64,000 nucleotides of DNA from Methanothermobacter sp. CaT2 (GTDB taxonomy: Archaea; Methanobacteriota; Methanobacteria; Methanobacteriales; Methanothermobacteraceae), in NCBI RefSeq assembly GCF_000828575.1, contig NZ_AP011952.1, positions 1,508,501-1,572,500 of the forward strand, given 5' to 3'. The position numbers were made by a program, and so were the translations under genes. This document shows positions 1 through 9,393 of the stretch, one piece after another (position 1 is the first letter of the stretch; the number at the start of each line of letters is the position of its first letter). Under the pieces are notes generated by a model that searched no databases, was not told the DNA's origin, and worked only from the letters and a program-made list of their open reading frames with translations.

Positions 1-2
1 TT

Positions 3-269
3 CATGTTCTGTGATAGCTGGGCGACCATCTTTTTCCGGGGATTTGTTCGGTCCTCATAGCTTGGCTCTTCATCGTTCACAAGGATCTTCCTCTTTGAGA
101 AGGTGTCCATCTGGGCCAGCTGTTCAATATCTCCTATAAGTGAACTTTTACCACTGCCTGTGGGACCAACAACTCCAAATATTTCACCCTTCTTTATTTC
201 AACCCGCTCTACGGGCTCCTTTTCTCCGAACTTATCATAACCGCCGATTACAGTAATTTTCTCTATCAT
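3..269 (-). CDS. ABC-type ATPase, N-terminal part only (cut by left window edge)
   Basis: The first 89 codons of a gene that runs off the left edge. A Walker A motif, GPTGSGKSS, lies near residues 35-43, so this is the nucleotide-binding end of an ATP-binding-cassette-like protein. The start ATG (267-269) overlaps the comA stop by one base (TAATG), which suggests translational coupling with comA. The visible part contains neither the signature motif nor Walker B, so the transporter or non-transporter subfamily cannot be assigned. The substrate is unknown. Confidence 0.75.
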   Translation of the reverse strand, partial: MIEKITVIGGYDKFGEKEPVERVEIKKGEIFGVVGPTGSGKSSLIGDIEQLAQMDTFSKRKILVNDEEPSYEDRTNPRKKMVAQLSQNM

Positions 270-1045
270 TAAAGATTCACCTTTCCGAGAGTGTCTCCCC
301 TCAAGCCTCTGCGTATTGTTTCAAGGGCTGTTATCTCTTCAGGGGGTATGTTTCCAAGGTTAACATCTGGTCCAATCTTTAAAATGAAGTAAACCTGCTG
401 ACTTTTCTGAGGCGCCTCCCATATTATCCTGTCCATGGGGAGTCTGTCAGTGAGGTGGTTGAATTCGTCCTCCCTTATGTTTCCCCTCTCATCGTATATA
501 CCTATGTTCTGTCCGCTCTCACGGGCCTCCATGAGAACCATTGATGCGCCTGCCCTGAGGTCAGCCCTCACAAGTCTGACCCTATCATCGGGTTCGAGGA
601 GCCTGTCCCTTTCAGGGTCCTTTTTACCGACCTCTGATATGACCATGAATCCCTCATCGACAGCCATTTCAATGAGCCGACATTTTTCTTCAGTTTCAAT
701 TTCCACAGTCCCGTTGGATATCTCAAGTGTTTCAAAGCCAAGGCTACGGGCCTCCTGGAAGTATTCCTCCACTTTATCGTTGAGGTGGGCTATCTCGAAT
801 AGCGTGCCCCCTGGATAGGGTTCCACATCGAATGACCTGTACATATCTACCTTTTCCTTTACAGTGTCGCGTCTGTGGAGGGGGAGTGTTCCCCATCCAA
901 ACTTTATGAAGTCAACGTAATCTGATGATATCTCCATGAGGTCACGGGCGCTCGCGGGACCCATTCCCTTATCAAGAACCATGGTTATTCCATTTTTTCG
1001 AGGTTTCCCACTCCTTGGGGGGGTGAGAAAATCAAAGGCGTTCAT
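269..1045 (-). CDS. comA: Phosphosulfolactate synthase
   Basis: Predicted to add sulfite to phosphoenolpyruvate, giving (R)-phosphosulfolactate, the first step of the PEP-dependent route to coenzyme M. Length is 258 residues, usual for the family. The N-terminus ([19 protein letters not shown]), the early segment [11 protein letters not shown] and the conserved segment with [12 protein letters not shown] are typical of ComA. It is a cytosolic TIM-barrel enzyme. A TATA-like element on the minus strand near 1108-1118 and a Shine-Dalgarno-like AAGGTG just before the start support this start. It is probably co-transcribed with the ATPase fragment to its left. The assignment rests on family resemblance. 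Confidence 0.92.
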   Translation of the reverse strand: MNAFDFLTPPRSGKPRKNGITMVLDKGMGPASARDLMEISSDYVDFIKFGWGTLPLHRRDTVKEKVDMYRSFDVEPYPGGTLFEIAHLNDKVEEYFQEARSLGFETLEISNGTVEIETEEKCRLIEMAVDEGFMVISEVGKKDPERDRLLEPDDRVRLVRADLRAGASMVLMEARESGQNIGIYDERGNIREDEFNHLTDRLPMDRIIWEAPQKSQQVYFILKIGPDVNLGNIPPEEITALETIRRGLRGDTLGKVNL

Positions 1046-1130
1046 AGCATCACCTTCTGTTTGAGTCAGAAATAACGGGATCCATATTAATTAGGATTCA
1101 TATGTTTACTACCTTTATAAAAATTTTTCC

Positions 1131-1176
1131 TATACCTGCCATAAATATATCCAAATATAATTTGAGATCAGGTATA
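1131..1176. promoter_or_regulatory. Inverted repeat flanking a TATA-like element
   Basis: TATACCTG (1131-1138) is repeated in inverse orientation as CAGGTATA (1169-1176). The arms flank an A+T-rich TATA-like stretch around 1140-1160, in the gap between comA (minus) and the pyruvate-kinase-like gene (plus). This may be an operator or an RNA hairpin. No regulator is known to me. Confidence 0.3.
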
Positions 1177-1197
1177 TATAAGTAGGTGGTGTTTTTC

Positions 1198-1758
1198 ATG
1201 GAGAAGAAGATATGCTACTTTGAGGAACCAGGTAAGGAAAATACAGAGAGGGTCCTTGAACTTGTAAGGGAGAGGGCTGACCAGCTCGGAATCAGGGATT
1301 TTGTTGTGGCATCTGTTTCAGGTGAGACAGCCCTGAGATTATCTGAAATGGTTGAAGGTAACATTGTATCAGTAACCCATCATGCAGGTTTCAGGGAGAA
1401 GGGTCAACTTGAACTGGAGGACGAGGCAAGGGATGCGCTCCTTGAGAGGGGTGTGAATGTTTATGCGGGTTCACATGCCCTCAGTGGCGTTGGAAGAGGG
1501 ATATCAAACAGGTTTGGTGGTGTCACACCCGTGGAGATAATGGCTGAAACCCTGAGGATGGTCTCCCAGGGCTTCAAGGTATGTGTTGAGATAGCCATAA
1601 TGGCTGCAGATGCTGGCCTCATCCCCGTTGATGAAGAGGTTATAGCCATAGGTGGGACAGCATGGGGTGCTGACACCGCCCTTGTACTCACACCCGCCCA
1701 TATGAACAGTGTATTCGACCTCAGGATCCATGAGATAATTGCCATGCCCAGGCCATAA
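1198..1758 (+). CDS. Pyruvate kinase alpha/beta (C-terminal) domain protein
   Basis: About 186 residues resembling the free-standing C-terminal alpha/beta domain of pyruvate kinase, without the catalytic TIM barrel, so it cannot be a pyruvate kinase by itself. Visible landmarks are [14 protein letters not shown] near the start and [20 protein letters not shown] near the end. I chose ATG 1198 because AGGTGGTG lies just upstream; a GTG at 1186 in the same frame would add four residues and overlaps that ribosome-binding site. The gene stands alone on the plus strand. Such proteins are common in methanogens and have no assigned function that I know of. Confidence 0.85.
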   Translation: MEKKICYFEEPGKENTERVLELVRERADQLGIRDFVVASVSGETALRLSEMVEGNIVSVTHHAGFREKGQLELEDEARDALLERGVNVYAGSHALSGVGRGISNRFGGVTPVEIMAETLRMVSQGFKVCVEIAIMAADAGLIPVDEEVIAIGGTAWGADTALVLTPAHMNSVFDLRIHEIIAMPRP

Positions 1759-1901
1759 CTTTTTCATAACATGTCATGATGGGGGGTCCCGCCCAGATTC
1801 ATGATATTCATGGCCACGTGGACCATCAATAATTTTATTTTGCCCCAACCTTGAGCCGGTATTTTCTGAGGTCACAGAAATTGATTTTTAATTTTGAATG
1901 T

Positions 1902-1913
1902 GAGCCATGGCTC
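1902..1913. promoter_or_regulatory. Perfect 12-bp palindrome upstream of ftsZ promoter
   Basis: GAGCCATGGCTC is a perfect 12-bp palindrome about 25 bp upstream of the TATA-like element of ftsZ. Its position fits an operator or activator site. The rest of the 235-bp gap 1759-1993 shows no coding sequence. Confidence 0.35.
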
Positions 1914-1935
1914 CATCGGTGCCAGATTAACCGTT

Positions 1936-1947
1936 GCTTTTAAATAT
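1936..1947 (+). promoter_or_regulatory. TATA box of ftsZ
   Basis: CTTTTAAATATG is an archaeal TATA-like element about 50 bp before the TTG start of ftsZ. Transcription would begin near 1965, leaving a short leader with GGGGGT as ribosome-binding site. Confidence 0.55.
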
Positions 1948-1993
1948 GTCTTATCACAATAACATATTTCATAGATAAGTGTGGGGGTAGTAA

Positions 1994-3139
1994 TTGAAAT
2001 TCATTAACGATGCCATAAAGGAATCTGAGAAAAGGGAAAAGCCATCTTCCAGCTCAATGAATTCAGAAATTGACAGGGAGCTCCGGGAAATAATTGAAAA
2101 TAGCAGAGCCAAGATATACGTTGTTGGGACCGGCGGGGCGGGCAACAACACCGTAACAAGGCTCAGTGAGATTGGAGTCGAGGGCGCTGAGACCATAGCC
2201 GTTAACACGGATGCCCAGGACCTCTTCTACTCCGTGGCTAACCGGAAGCTTCTCATAGGTAAGAATGTCTGTGGTGGTCTTGGGGCTGGCGGCGTCCCTG
2301 AAGTGGGAGAGGAATGCGCAGAGGAAAGTGAGGATGATATTCGCAGGGAACTCGAAGGGGCTGACATGGTCTTTGTAACCTGTGGCCTTGGGGGTGGCAC
2401 GGGAACAGGGTCCGCACCCGTGATATCAAAACTTGCCAAAAAGGCGGGTGCCCTCACTATAGCCGTTGCAACCATGCCTTTCAGTGCAGAGGGCCTTAAG
2501 AGGAGGGAGAACGCCGAGAGGGGTCTTGAGAAACTCCAGAACGCTGCAGATACAGTCATTGTCATACCCAATGACAAGCTACTGGAGGTTGCACCCAACC
2601 TGCCCCTCAACAAGGCCTTCATGGTTGCAGACGAGATCCTTGGAAGGGCGGTTAAGGGCATAACTGAACTCATAACCAAACCCGGACTGGTGAGCCTCGA
2701 CTTTGCGGATGTGAGGAGCATAATGAAGGGTTCAGGAATGGCCATGATTGGAATGGGCGAGGCCGAATCCGGTGACAGGGCCCTAGAATCAGTTTATGAG
2801 GCCCTTAACAGTCCGCTGCTGGATCTTGACATATCCAATGCAAGGGGAGCCCTTATAAACATATCTGGTAGTTCAGACCTGACCCTCCAGGAGGCCGAAA
2901 GGATCGTGGAGGTTGTTGCCGAGGAACTTGATCCCGATGCAAACATAATATGGGGTGCCCAGATTCAGGATGAACTGCAGAACGTCATAAGAACGACCAT
3001 CGTTGTTGCGGGTGTAAGGTCACCCTACATCTATGGGGCCCATGGCTCTGCAGAGAAGGAGTTCCTGGAGGAAAAACAGCGTGAAAAGGACTCAGTCGAT
3101 GAGTCCGTCCTGGAAGAATTTATAGATGGAGTATTCTGA
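1994..3139 (+). CDS. ftsZ: Cell division protein FtsZ
   Basis: Tubulin-like GTPase that forms the cytokinetic ring. The GTP-binding signature [10 protein letters not shown] is present near residue 135, and the N-terminal nucleotide loop [13 protein letters not shown] lies near residues 46-58. Length is 381 residues, with the archaeal FtsZ1-type layout and a short acidic C-terminal tail ending in EEFIDGVF. The start is TTG at 1994, supported by GGGGGT eight bases upstream. It is followed by secE-nusG-rpl11, an order common in euryarchaea, but a separate promoter (TATA at 3173) lies between them. Confidence 0.97.
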   Translation: MKFINDAIKESEKREKPSSSSMNSEIDRELREIIENSRAKIYVVGTGGAGNNTVTRLSEIGVEGAETIAVNTDAQDLFYSVANRKLLIGKNVCGGLGAGGVPEVGEECAEESEDDIRRELEGADMVFVTCGLGGGTGTGSAPVISKLAKKAGALTIAVATMPFSAEGLKRRENAERGLEKLQNAADTVIVIPNDKLLEVAPNLPLNKAFMVADEILGRAVKGITELITKPGLVSLDFADVRSIMKGSGMAMIGMGEAESGDRALESVYEALNSPLLDLDISNARGALINISGSSDLTLQEAERIVEVVAEELDPDANIIWGAQIQDELQNVIRTTIVVAGVRSPYIYGAHGSAEKEFLEEKQREKDSVDESVLEEFIDGVF

Positions 3140-3172
3140 TATTCTTCCACACACCCCCACTCAAGGAAAACC

Positions 3173-3180
3173 TTTATAAA
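3173..3180 (+). promoter_or_regulatory. TATA box of secE-nusG-rpl11
   Basis: TTTATAAA is followed by TCTTGAA. The same 15-base string TTTATAAATCTTGAA recurs at 4461 in front of rpl1, which suggests a shared ribosomal-protein promoter design. A leader of roughly 55 nt would precede secE. Confidence 0.6.
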
Positions 3181-3259
3181 TCTTGAAGGATAGATTACTC
3201 CATCACTCATCCCAATTCTAGCCCTTGTTTTTTAACTATATAAATAGCGGGGATAAACC

Positions 3260-3439
3260 ATGAAATACAGGGAGTCTATTTTAAATTTTATAAAACAGTC
3301 AAAGAGGGTATTGAGGGTTTCAAAGAAACCGAGCCGTGAGGAATACCTCAACGTGTCAAAGGTAACCGGTATAGGTATAATAATAATAGGCGTCATTGGA
3401 TTCATAATAAGTATAATTGCCCAGCTCCTCGGGGGCTAG
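3260..3439 (+). CDS. secE: Protein translocase subunit SecE (Sec61 gamma)
   Basis: A 59-residue protein. The basic amphipathic N-terminal helix ([20 protein letters not shown]) is followed by one transmembrane segment rich in Ile and Gly (about residues 36-57). This is the classic SecE/Sec61-gamma layout: the surface helix and single tilted helix clamp the SecY channel. The family consensus KPSREEY is present. ATG 3260 follows GCGGGGAT. It lies directly before nusG, the conserved archaeal and bacterial neighbourhood. Confidence 0.93.
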   Translation: MKYRESILNFIKQSKRVLRVSKKPSREEYLNVSKVTGIGIIIIGVIGFIISIIAQLLGG

Positions 3440-3495
3440 CATCCGGATGGGTTAAGGTCTGTAGAGTGAATTATATATATGAGGTTGTGTTCTTA

Positions 3496-3975
3496 ATGGA
3501 AGATAGTAAAAATTCCATCTATGCCCTTAAGACCTCTGTGGGTCAGGAGAAAAATGTGGCCAGGATGCTTGCAAGAAAGGTGAGGGATAGTGGTATAGAG
3601 ATAAACGCTATTCTCGTCCCTGAATCACTGAGGGGATACATCCTGGTGGAGTCCTCATCAAAGATTGACATGAGAAACCCTGCAATAAGGGTACCCCACC
3701 TCAGGGGTGTAGTTGAAAGTAAAACAGAGGGTGAGGCCGAGATCGACTTTGAAGAGGTTAAAAGGTTCCTCAAGCCAGAGCCCATAATATCATCCATTAA
3801 GAAGGGAAGCATTGTTGAACTCATATCCGGACCCTTTAAGGGTGAAAGGGCAAAGGTTATCCGCATAGATGAGTCAAGGGAGGAAGTTGTGCTTGAACTC
3901 ATAGAGGCGGCCGTGCCCATTCCAGTAACTGTTAAAGGTGATCAGATTAGAATAATACAAAAGGAGGCTGATTAA
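3496..3975 (+). CDS. nusG: Transcription elongation factor Spt5 (NusG)
   Basis: About 159 residues with an NGN domain (about 1-85) that binds the RNA polymerase clamp, followed by a KOW domain ([20 protein letters not shown], about 105-124). It works with Spt4 to keep RNA polymerase processive and links to the ribosome. ATG 3496 is preferred because GAGGTTGTG precedes it; an in-frame upstream start at 3466 would add ten residues unlike the family. Its stop overlaps the rpl11 start by one base (TAATG), and AAGGAGG within its last codons serves rpl11. Confidence 0.93.
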   Translation: MEDSKNSIYALKTSVGQEKNVARMLARKVRDSGIEINAILVPESLRGYILVESSSKIDMRNPAIRVPHLRGVVESKTEGEAEIDFEEVKRFLKPEPIISSIKKGSIVELISGPFKGERAKVIRIDESREEVVLELIEAAVPIPVTVKGDQIRIIQKEAD

Positions 3976-4457
3976 TGGCTAAAGAAACCGTTGAAATTCT
4001 TATTGATGGTGGAAAAGCCACTCCAGGACCACCTCTGGGTCCTGCGATTGGTCCGCTTGGAATTAACATGATGCAGGTAGTTGAGGAGATAAACCGCAAG
4101 ACAGCTGACTTTGAGGGGATGAAGGTCCCTGTAAAGATCATAGTGGACACTGATACAAGGGACTTTGAGGTTGAAGTGGGTACACCTCCAACAACTGCCC
4201 TCATCATGGATGAACTCAAGCTGGAGAAGGGGTCCCAGGATCCAGGGATGGATAAGATAGCAGACATTTCAATGGAACAGGTGCTGAAGATCGCGAGGAT
4301 GAAATTCGATGCGCTCCTCTCAAATGACTACAAACGTGCAGTCAAGGAGATAATGGGTACCTGTGTCAGCATGGGTATAACAGTGAACGGTAAGGACCCC
4401 CGTGAGGTTCAGAGAGAGGTTGACCAGGGAGTCTATGATGACCTCCTCACATCATAA
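3975..4457 (+). CDS. rpl11: 50S ribosomal protein L11 (uL11)
   Basis: 160 residues. The N-terminal domain contains [20 protein letters not shown], the proline-rich segment that contacts 23S rRNA and translation factors at the GTPase centre. The C-terminal rRNA-binding domain ends with a short acidic tail. It is translationally coupled to nusG through TAATG with the ribosome-binding site AAGGAGG at 3961-3967. A new TATA box lies 3 bp after its stop, so it ends one transcription unit. Confidence 0.97.
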   Translation: MAKETVEILIDGGKATPGPPLGPAIGPLGINMMQVVEEINRKTADFEGMKVPVKIIVDTDTRDFEVEVGTPPTTALIMDELKLEKGSQDPGMDKIADISMEQVLKIARMKFDALLSNDYKRAVKEIMGTCVSMGITVNGKDPREVQREVDQGVYDDLLTS

Positions 4458-4460
4458 AAA

Positions 4461-4468
4461 TTTATAAA
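4461..4468 (+). promoter_or_regulatory. TATA box of rpl1-P0-rpl12
   Basis: TTTATAAA just after the rpl11 stop, in the same TTTATAAATCTTGAA context as the secE promoter. It would give an L1-L10-L12 transcript like the L1 operon described in Methanococcus. Confidence 0.6.
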
Positions 4469-4498
4469 TCTTGAAAACCACATAACTAACCCCATCAT

Positions 4499-4522
4499 AT
4501 GAACTTATTTTTTGAAGTTCAT
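4499..4522 (+). promoter_or_regulatory. Leader hairpin before rpl1, candidate L1 autoregulatory site
   Basis: ATGAACTT (4499-4506) pairs perfectly with AAGTTCAT (4515-4522) around an 8-nt loop. The CC at 4492-4493 can also pair with GG 4523-4524 across a one-sided bulge. The stem touches GGAGG at 4523-4527, the ribosome-binding site of rpl1. In Methanococcus the L1 operon is autoregulated by L1 binding its mRNA; whether this hairpin is the site here is inference. Confidence 0.45.
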
Positions 4523-4534
4523 GGAGGATTCAGA

Positions 4535-5173
4535 ATGCAACAAGAGATAATGGAAGCGGTGAAGAAGGCCAAGGAACTTTCAAGGCCGAGAAACTTCACA
4601 CAGTCCATGGATGTTATTCTTAACATCAAGGACCTTGACGTCAATAAACCAGAGAACAGGTTTGACGAGGAAGTTTCTCTACCCAACGGCCGCGGTAAGG
4701 ATGTGAAGATTGCCGTGATCGCCGATGGGGAACTGGCCCTCCAGGCTAAAAATGCAGGGGCCGACCTTGTGATAACCAAGGATGAACTTGAAGAACTTGG
4801 CAAAAACCGTAAGGAAGCAAAGAAACTTGCCAACCAGTATGAATTCTTTGTGGCTCAGGCAGATATGATGCCCCTGGTGGGTCGATTCATGGGGCCCGTT
4901 CTCGGACCCAGAAAGAAGATGCCCAAACCGGTGCCAGCAACAATAAACCCGGAGCCCATCCTGAATAAACTCAGGGACACGGTTAAGGTTAGAATCAAGG
5001 ACCAGCCAGTGGTTCATACAGTGGTTGGTACCGAGGACATGGACGATGAGAAGCTTGCCGAGAACATAGAGGCGGTTCTTCAGACAATCGACCGTAAACT
5101 TGAGAAGGGAAGAAACCAGTTAAAGTCCATGTACGTTAAGACAACCATGGGCCCGGTAGTGAGGGTGATTTAA
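4535..5173 (+). CDS. rpl1: 50S ribosomal protein L1 (uL1)
   Basis: 212 residues with the L1 hallmark segment containing [14 protein letters not shown] (about residues 119-132), part of domain II next to the rRNA-binding face. It forms the mobile L1 stalk at the E site and is a translational autoregulator in archaea and bacteria. ATG 4535 follows GGAGG; the longer in-frame ORF from 4499 would put the leader hairpin inside the gene. The gene abuts P0 with no spacer. Confidence 0.96.
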   Translation: MQQEIMEAVKKAKELSRPRNFTQSMDVILNIKDLDVNKPENRFDEEVSLPNGRGKDVKIAVIADGELALQAKNAGADLVITKDELEELGKNRKEAKKLANQYEFFVAQADMMPLVGRFMGPVLGPRKKMPKPVPATINPEPILNKLRDTVKVRIKDQPVVHTVVGTEDMDDEKLAENIEAVLQTIDRKLEKGRNQLKSMYVKTTMGPVVRVI

Positions 5174-6151
5174 ATGGCTCACGTGGCTGAATGGAAGAAG
5201 AAAGAGGTTCAGGAGCTCCATGACCTCATTAAAGGTTATGAAGTGGTTGGCATAGCCAACCTTGCAGACATACCTGCAAGGCAGCTCCAGAAGATGCGCC
5301 AGACACTCCGTGACAGTGCACTCATCAGAATGTCCAAGAAGACCCTGATCAGCCTTGCCCTTGAGAAAGCTGGCAGAGAACTTGAAAATGTTGATTCACT
5401 CTCCGATTACATGGAGGGGCAGCCTGCACTCATATTCACAGACATGAATCCCTTCAAGCTCTTCAAGATCCTTGAGGACAGTAAAACTCCTGCTCCAGCC
5501 AAACCAGGGGCCATAGCCCCGGATGACATAGTTGTCCCCAAGGGGGATACCGGATTTGCACCGGGCCCGATACTGGGTGAACTGCAGCAGATAGGTATCC
5601 CTGCCAAGATCGAGAAGGGCAAGATTGTGGTTTCAAATGACCACGTCGTTGTGAAGGCAGGGGAGGAGATCCCCCCCAAGGTGGCCGGGATATTAACCAG
5701 ACTTGACATACAGCCACTTGAGGTGGGAATAGATCTCAGAGCAGCCTATGAAAATCAGACCGTCTACACTGCAGACGTACTGACCATCGATGAAGAGAAG
5801 ACCCTGTCTGATATCCAGAAGGCATTTTCACAGGCATTCAACCTCTCAGTCAACGCTGTTATATACACCAGGGAGACAATGCCTGCCATCATCCAGAAGG
5901 CAGCTTCAAAGTCATTCAACCTTGCATACAATGCATCAATACTCACATCAGAAACAACAGACCTCCTGCTTGCAAAGGCCTATGCACAGATGCTTGCACT
6001 GGCCGCTGCAGCTGCGGAGATTAATGATGAGGCAGTTGATGATGAACTGAAGGAGAAGCTGTCTTCAAGGGCAGCAGCACCAGCCCCTGAAGAAAAAGAG
6101 GAAGAGGTTGAAGAAGAAGCTGAAGAGGAAGAAGAAGAGGAAGAAGAGGAT

Positions 6152-6545
<394 letters not shown>

Positions 6546-6546
6546 A

Positions 6547-6563
6547 TCCCCCTTTATTTTTTT
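6547..6563 (+). terminator. T-run terminator after rpl12
   Basis: A run of C residues followed by TTTATTTTTTT directly after the rpl12 stop is a typical archaeal U-tract terminator for the ribosomal protein operon. Confidence 0.5.
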
Positions 6564-6615
6564 CCTCTGCCACTCTGTAATGGCAAAAAATTTATTTTTC
6601 TTAATTCTGATTCTA

Positions 6616-6623
6616 TTTATAAA
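6616..6623 (+). promoter_or_regulatory. TATA box of alaS
   Basis: TTTATAAA centred about 25 bp before ATG 6644. The predicted transcription start is therefore near that codon, which suggests a leaderless mRNA. Confidence 0.5.
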
Positions 6624-6634
6624 AACTGTTTTCA

Positions 6635-9331
6635 ATGATTACCATGTCCCATCAGCTTGAAAAACTTGGATACAGAAAGTATGAATGCAGGTCCTGTGGA
6701 AACACCTTCTGGTCTATGAAGGAACGTGCAACATGTGGAGACGCCCCCTGTGATGAATACGGGTTCATCGGTAACCCTGCCACAGACAGGAGCTATGACC
6801 TCTATGAGATACAGGATAAATTCATGGAGTTCTTCGCCGAAAGGGGCCATGAACCCATCAGGAGGTACCCGGTACTTGCAAAACGCTGGCGGGACGACGT
6901 ATTCCTTGTCGGGGCATCAATATACAACTTTCAACCATGGGTCACATCTGGCCTGGTGAAACCCCCTGCAAACCCCCTCGTGGTTGCGCAGCCATCAATA
7001 AGACTCAATGACGTTGATAATGTTGGAAGAACAGGAAGACATCTCACATGCTTCACAATGGGGGGTCATCATGCATTCAATTCTGAGGATAACACTGTCT
7101 ACTGGGAAGAAGAAACCATAAAGTACTGTCATGACTTTTTAACACATATAGGTATTGATCCATCTGAGATAACATTCATAGAGTCCTGGTGGCAGGGAGG
7201 TGGAAACGAGGGGCCCTGCTATGAGGTATGCGTCAGGGGCGTTGAACTTGCAACCCTCGTCTTCATACAGTACCGCACCCTCCCTGATGGTGGCAGGGAG
7301 GAGATCCCCCTCAAGATAGTTGACACAGGCTATGGCCTTGAAAGGTTCGCCTGGATATCACAGGGGACACCAACAGCCTACGATGCCTGCCTTGGCCCGG
7401 TAATCGAGAAACTGGTCGAACTGACAGGCGTGAAGATCGATGAGGAGATACTTGCAGAGAACGCCCAAGTGGCCGGAATGATGGACATAGAGACCTACGC
7501 CGATTTAAGGGAACTCAGGAAGAGGGTAGCGGATAAACTTGGCATCTCAGTGGAGGAACTGGAACGTGCAGCCGCCCCAATGGAATCAGTTTACGCCATA
7601 GCCGACCATACAAGGTGCCTCGCATTCATGCTTGCAGACGGGGTCATACCCTCAAACGTGAAGGAGGGATACCTTGCAAGGCTCATAATCAGGAGGACCC
7701 TGAGGCTCATGAAGGACCTTGGTATGAAGGAGTCACTTAAGGATATAATGAACATCCAGGTGGAGTTCCTTGAGGGCCACTACCCTGAGATAAGGAGTCA
7801 TCATGAGCACATACTGAACATCATCGACCTCGAGGAACACCGCTATGCAAGGACAGTGAAGAGGGGCCGCAGGATTGTTGAGAAGACAATAAAATACCTT
7901 AAAAGGGATGGAAAAGCAGAGATGCCCCTGGAAATCCTCATAAAACTATATGACTCCCATGGAATCCCCCCTGAGACCATCGGTGAGATAGCAGAGGAAT
8001 CCGGTTTTCAGGTTAAAATTCCAGACAACTTCTACACCCTCGTAGCAGAGAGGAATGAAACAGAAACCGAGATGCCGGAGGAGGATGTACACCTGGACTA
8101 CCCGGCAACAGAGCTTCTATTCTATGATGAACCTGATGGCCTGGAATTCCAGGCAGAGGTCATAGGCATACATGAGAATGGTCTGATACTCGACAGAACA
8201 CTCTTCTACCCTGAGGGAGGTGGTCAGCCCTCAGATACGGGATACATTACAGCTGAAGGCTGCAGACTCAGAATAAAACATGCAGAGAAGATAGGTGCCG
8301 TTGTTGTTCACAGAACAGACGATGAAATCTGCATAGAACCTGGAACAACCATCAGGGGATTTATTGATTCAGATAGAAGGCTTCAGCTCACAAGAAACCA
8401 TACAGCAACCCACCTCATAGTTTCAGCGGCAAGAAAGGTCCTGGGAGACCACATATGGCAGGCAGGGGCCCAGAAGGGAGTTAAAAGTTCACGCCTAGAC
8501 CTGTCCCACTACAGAAGAATAACACTGGAAGAGCTCCAGGAGATAGAGAGACTTGCAAATGAGTATGTCATGATGAACGTACCCCTGAAGGTCAGGTGGA
8601 TGGACAGGGACCTTGCAGAGAGGAAGTATGGATTCATACTGTACCAGGGCGGAGTTGTACCCGGCTCCAGGATAAGGGTGGTTGAGATTCCAGGTGTGGA
8701 TGTCCAGGCCTGTGCAGGTACCCATGTCCACAGGACAGGGGACATCGGACTCATCAGGATAAACAGAACAGAACGCATACAGGATGGAGTTGAGAGGATA
8801 GAGTTCTCTGCCGGATCAGCAGCCATTGAGCTCATGCAGAAGACAGGGGACATCCTGAGGGAGAGCTCAGACATATTCAAGGTCACACCATCACAGCTTC
8901 CAGGGACCTGTGAAAGGTTCTTCACAGAGTGGAAGGCCCTCAGAAATGAGGTCTCACGCCTCAAGGAGAAGGTCGCGTCACTGAAGATCCTTGAGATGAA
9001 GGATAGGGCTGAGAGGATCAATGACCTAACGGTGATAATCGACACCGTCGATGCAGATATGGATGAGATGAAGAACATGGCCCTTGAACTATCAGCCACA
9101 GTCGACGCCGTTGTCCTGGCGAACCCTGAAGGCAAAATCGTCGGAGCAGCATCTGAAGATGCTGTAAAGGCAGGTTTGAGGATCAACGAGGTCATATCAC
9201 AGGCTGCAGCCGTGCTTGGAGGTGGAGGTGGAGGCAGACCTCACCTTGCACAGGGAGCAGGGCCCGCGACCGATAAAGTGGATGAGGCCCTTGAGGAGGC
9301 GAGAGCTGCACTCAGTACTGTGAGGAACTGA
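6635..9331 (+). CDS. alaS: Alanyl-tRNA synthetase
   Basis: About 898 residues, archaeal class. An N-terminal zinc-ribbon-like segment (CRSCGNTFW) precedes the class II catalytic core. The editing domain shows HTATHLI near residue 588 and CAGTH near 693, the zinc ligands that hydrolyse mischarged Ser- and Gly-tRNA. The C-terminal DHHA1-type domain has the Gly-rich GGGGGGRPHLAQGAG. Starts at 6635 or 6644 are both possible; the TATA position favours 6644 (MSHQLEKLGY). The stop overlaps a downstream in-frame ATG (TGATG). Confidence 0.96.
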   Translation: MITMSHQLEKLGYRKYECRSCGNTFWSMKERATCGDAPCDEYGFIGNPATDRSYDLYEIQDKFMEFFAERGHEPIRRYPVLAKRWRDDVFLVGASIYNFQPWVTSGLVKPPANPLVVAQPSIRLNDVDNVGRTGRHLTCFTMGGHHAFNSEDNTVYWEEETIKYCHDFLTHIGIDPSEITFIESWWQGGGNEGPCYEVCVRGVELATLVFIQYRTLPDGGREEIPLKIVDTGYGLERFAWISQGTPTAYDACLGPVIEKLVELTGVKIDEEILAENAQVAGMMDIETYADLRELRKRVADKLGISVEELERAAAPMESVYAIADHTRCLAFMLADGVIPSNVKEGYLARLIIRRTLRLMKDLGMKESLKDIMNIQVEFLEGHYPEIRSHHEHILNIIDLEEHRYARTVKRGRRIVEKTIKYLKRDGKAEMPLEILIKLYDSHGIPPETIGEIAEESGFQVKIPDNFYTLVAERNETETEMPEEDVHLDYPATELLFYDEPDGLEFQAEVIGIHENGLILDRTLFYPEGGGQPSDTGYITAEGCRLRIKHAEKIGAVVVHRTDDEICIEPGTTIRGFIDSDRRLQLTRNHTATHLIVSAARKVLGDHIWQAGAQKGVKSSRLDLSHYRRITLEELQEIERLANEYVMMNVPLKVRWMDRDLAERKYGFILYQGGVVPGSRIRVVEIPGVDVQACAGTHVHRTGDIGLIRINRTERIQDGVERIEFSAGSAAIELMQKTGDILRESSDIFKVTPSQLPGTCERFFTEWKALRNEVSRLKEKVASLKILEMKDRAERINDLTVIIDTVDADMDEMKNMALELSATVDAVVLANPEGKIVGAASEDAVKAGLRINEVISQAAAVLGGGGGGRPHLAQGAGPATDKVDEALEEARAALSTVRN

Positions 9332-9393
9332 TGTCATTGTGGCCGGACCGTCCGAGGAACTGGCGGGTTCACTGTGACTGTAGGGGGTTTAAT

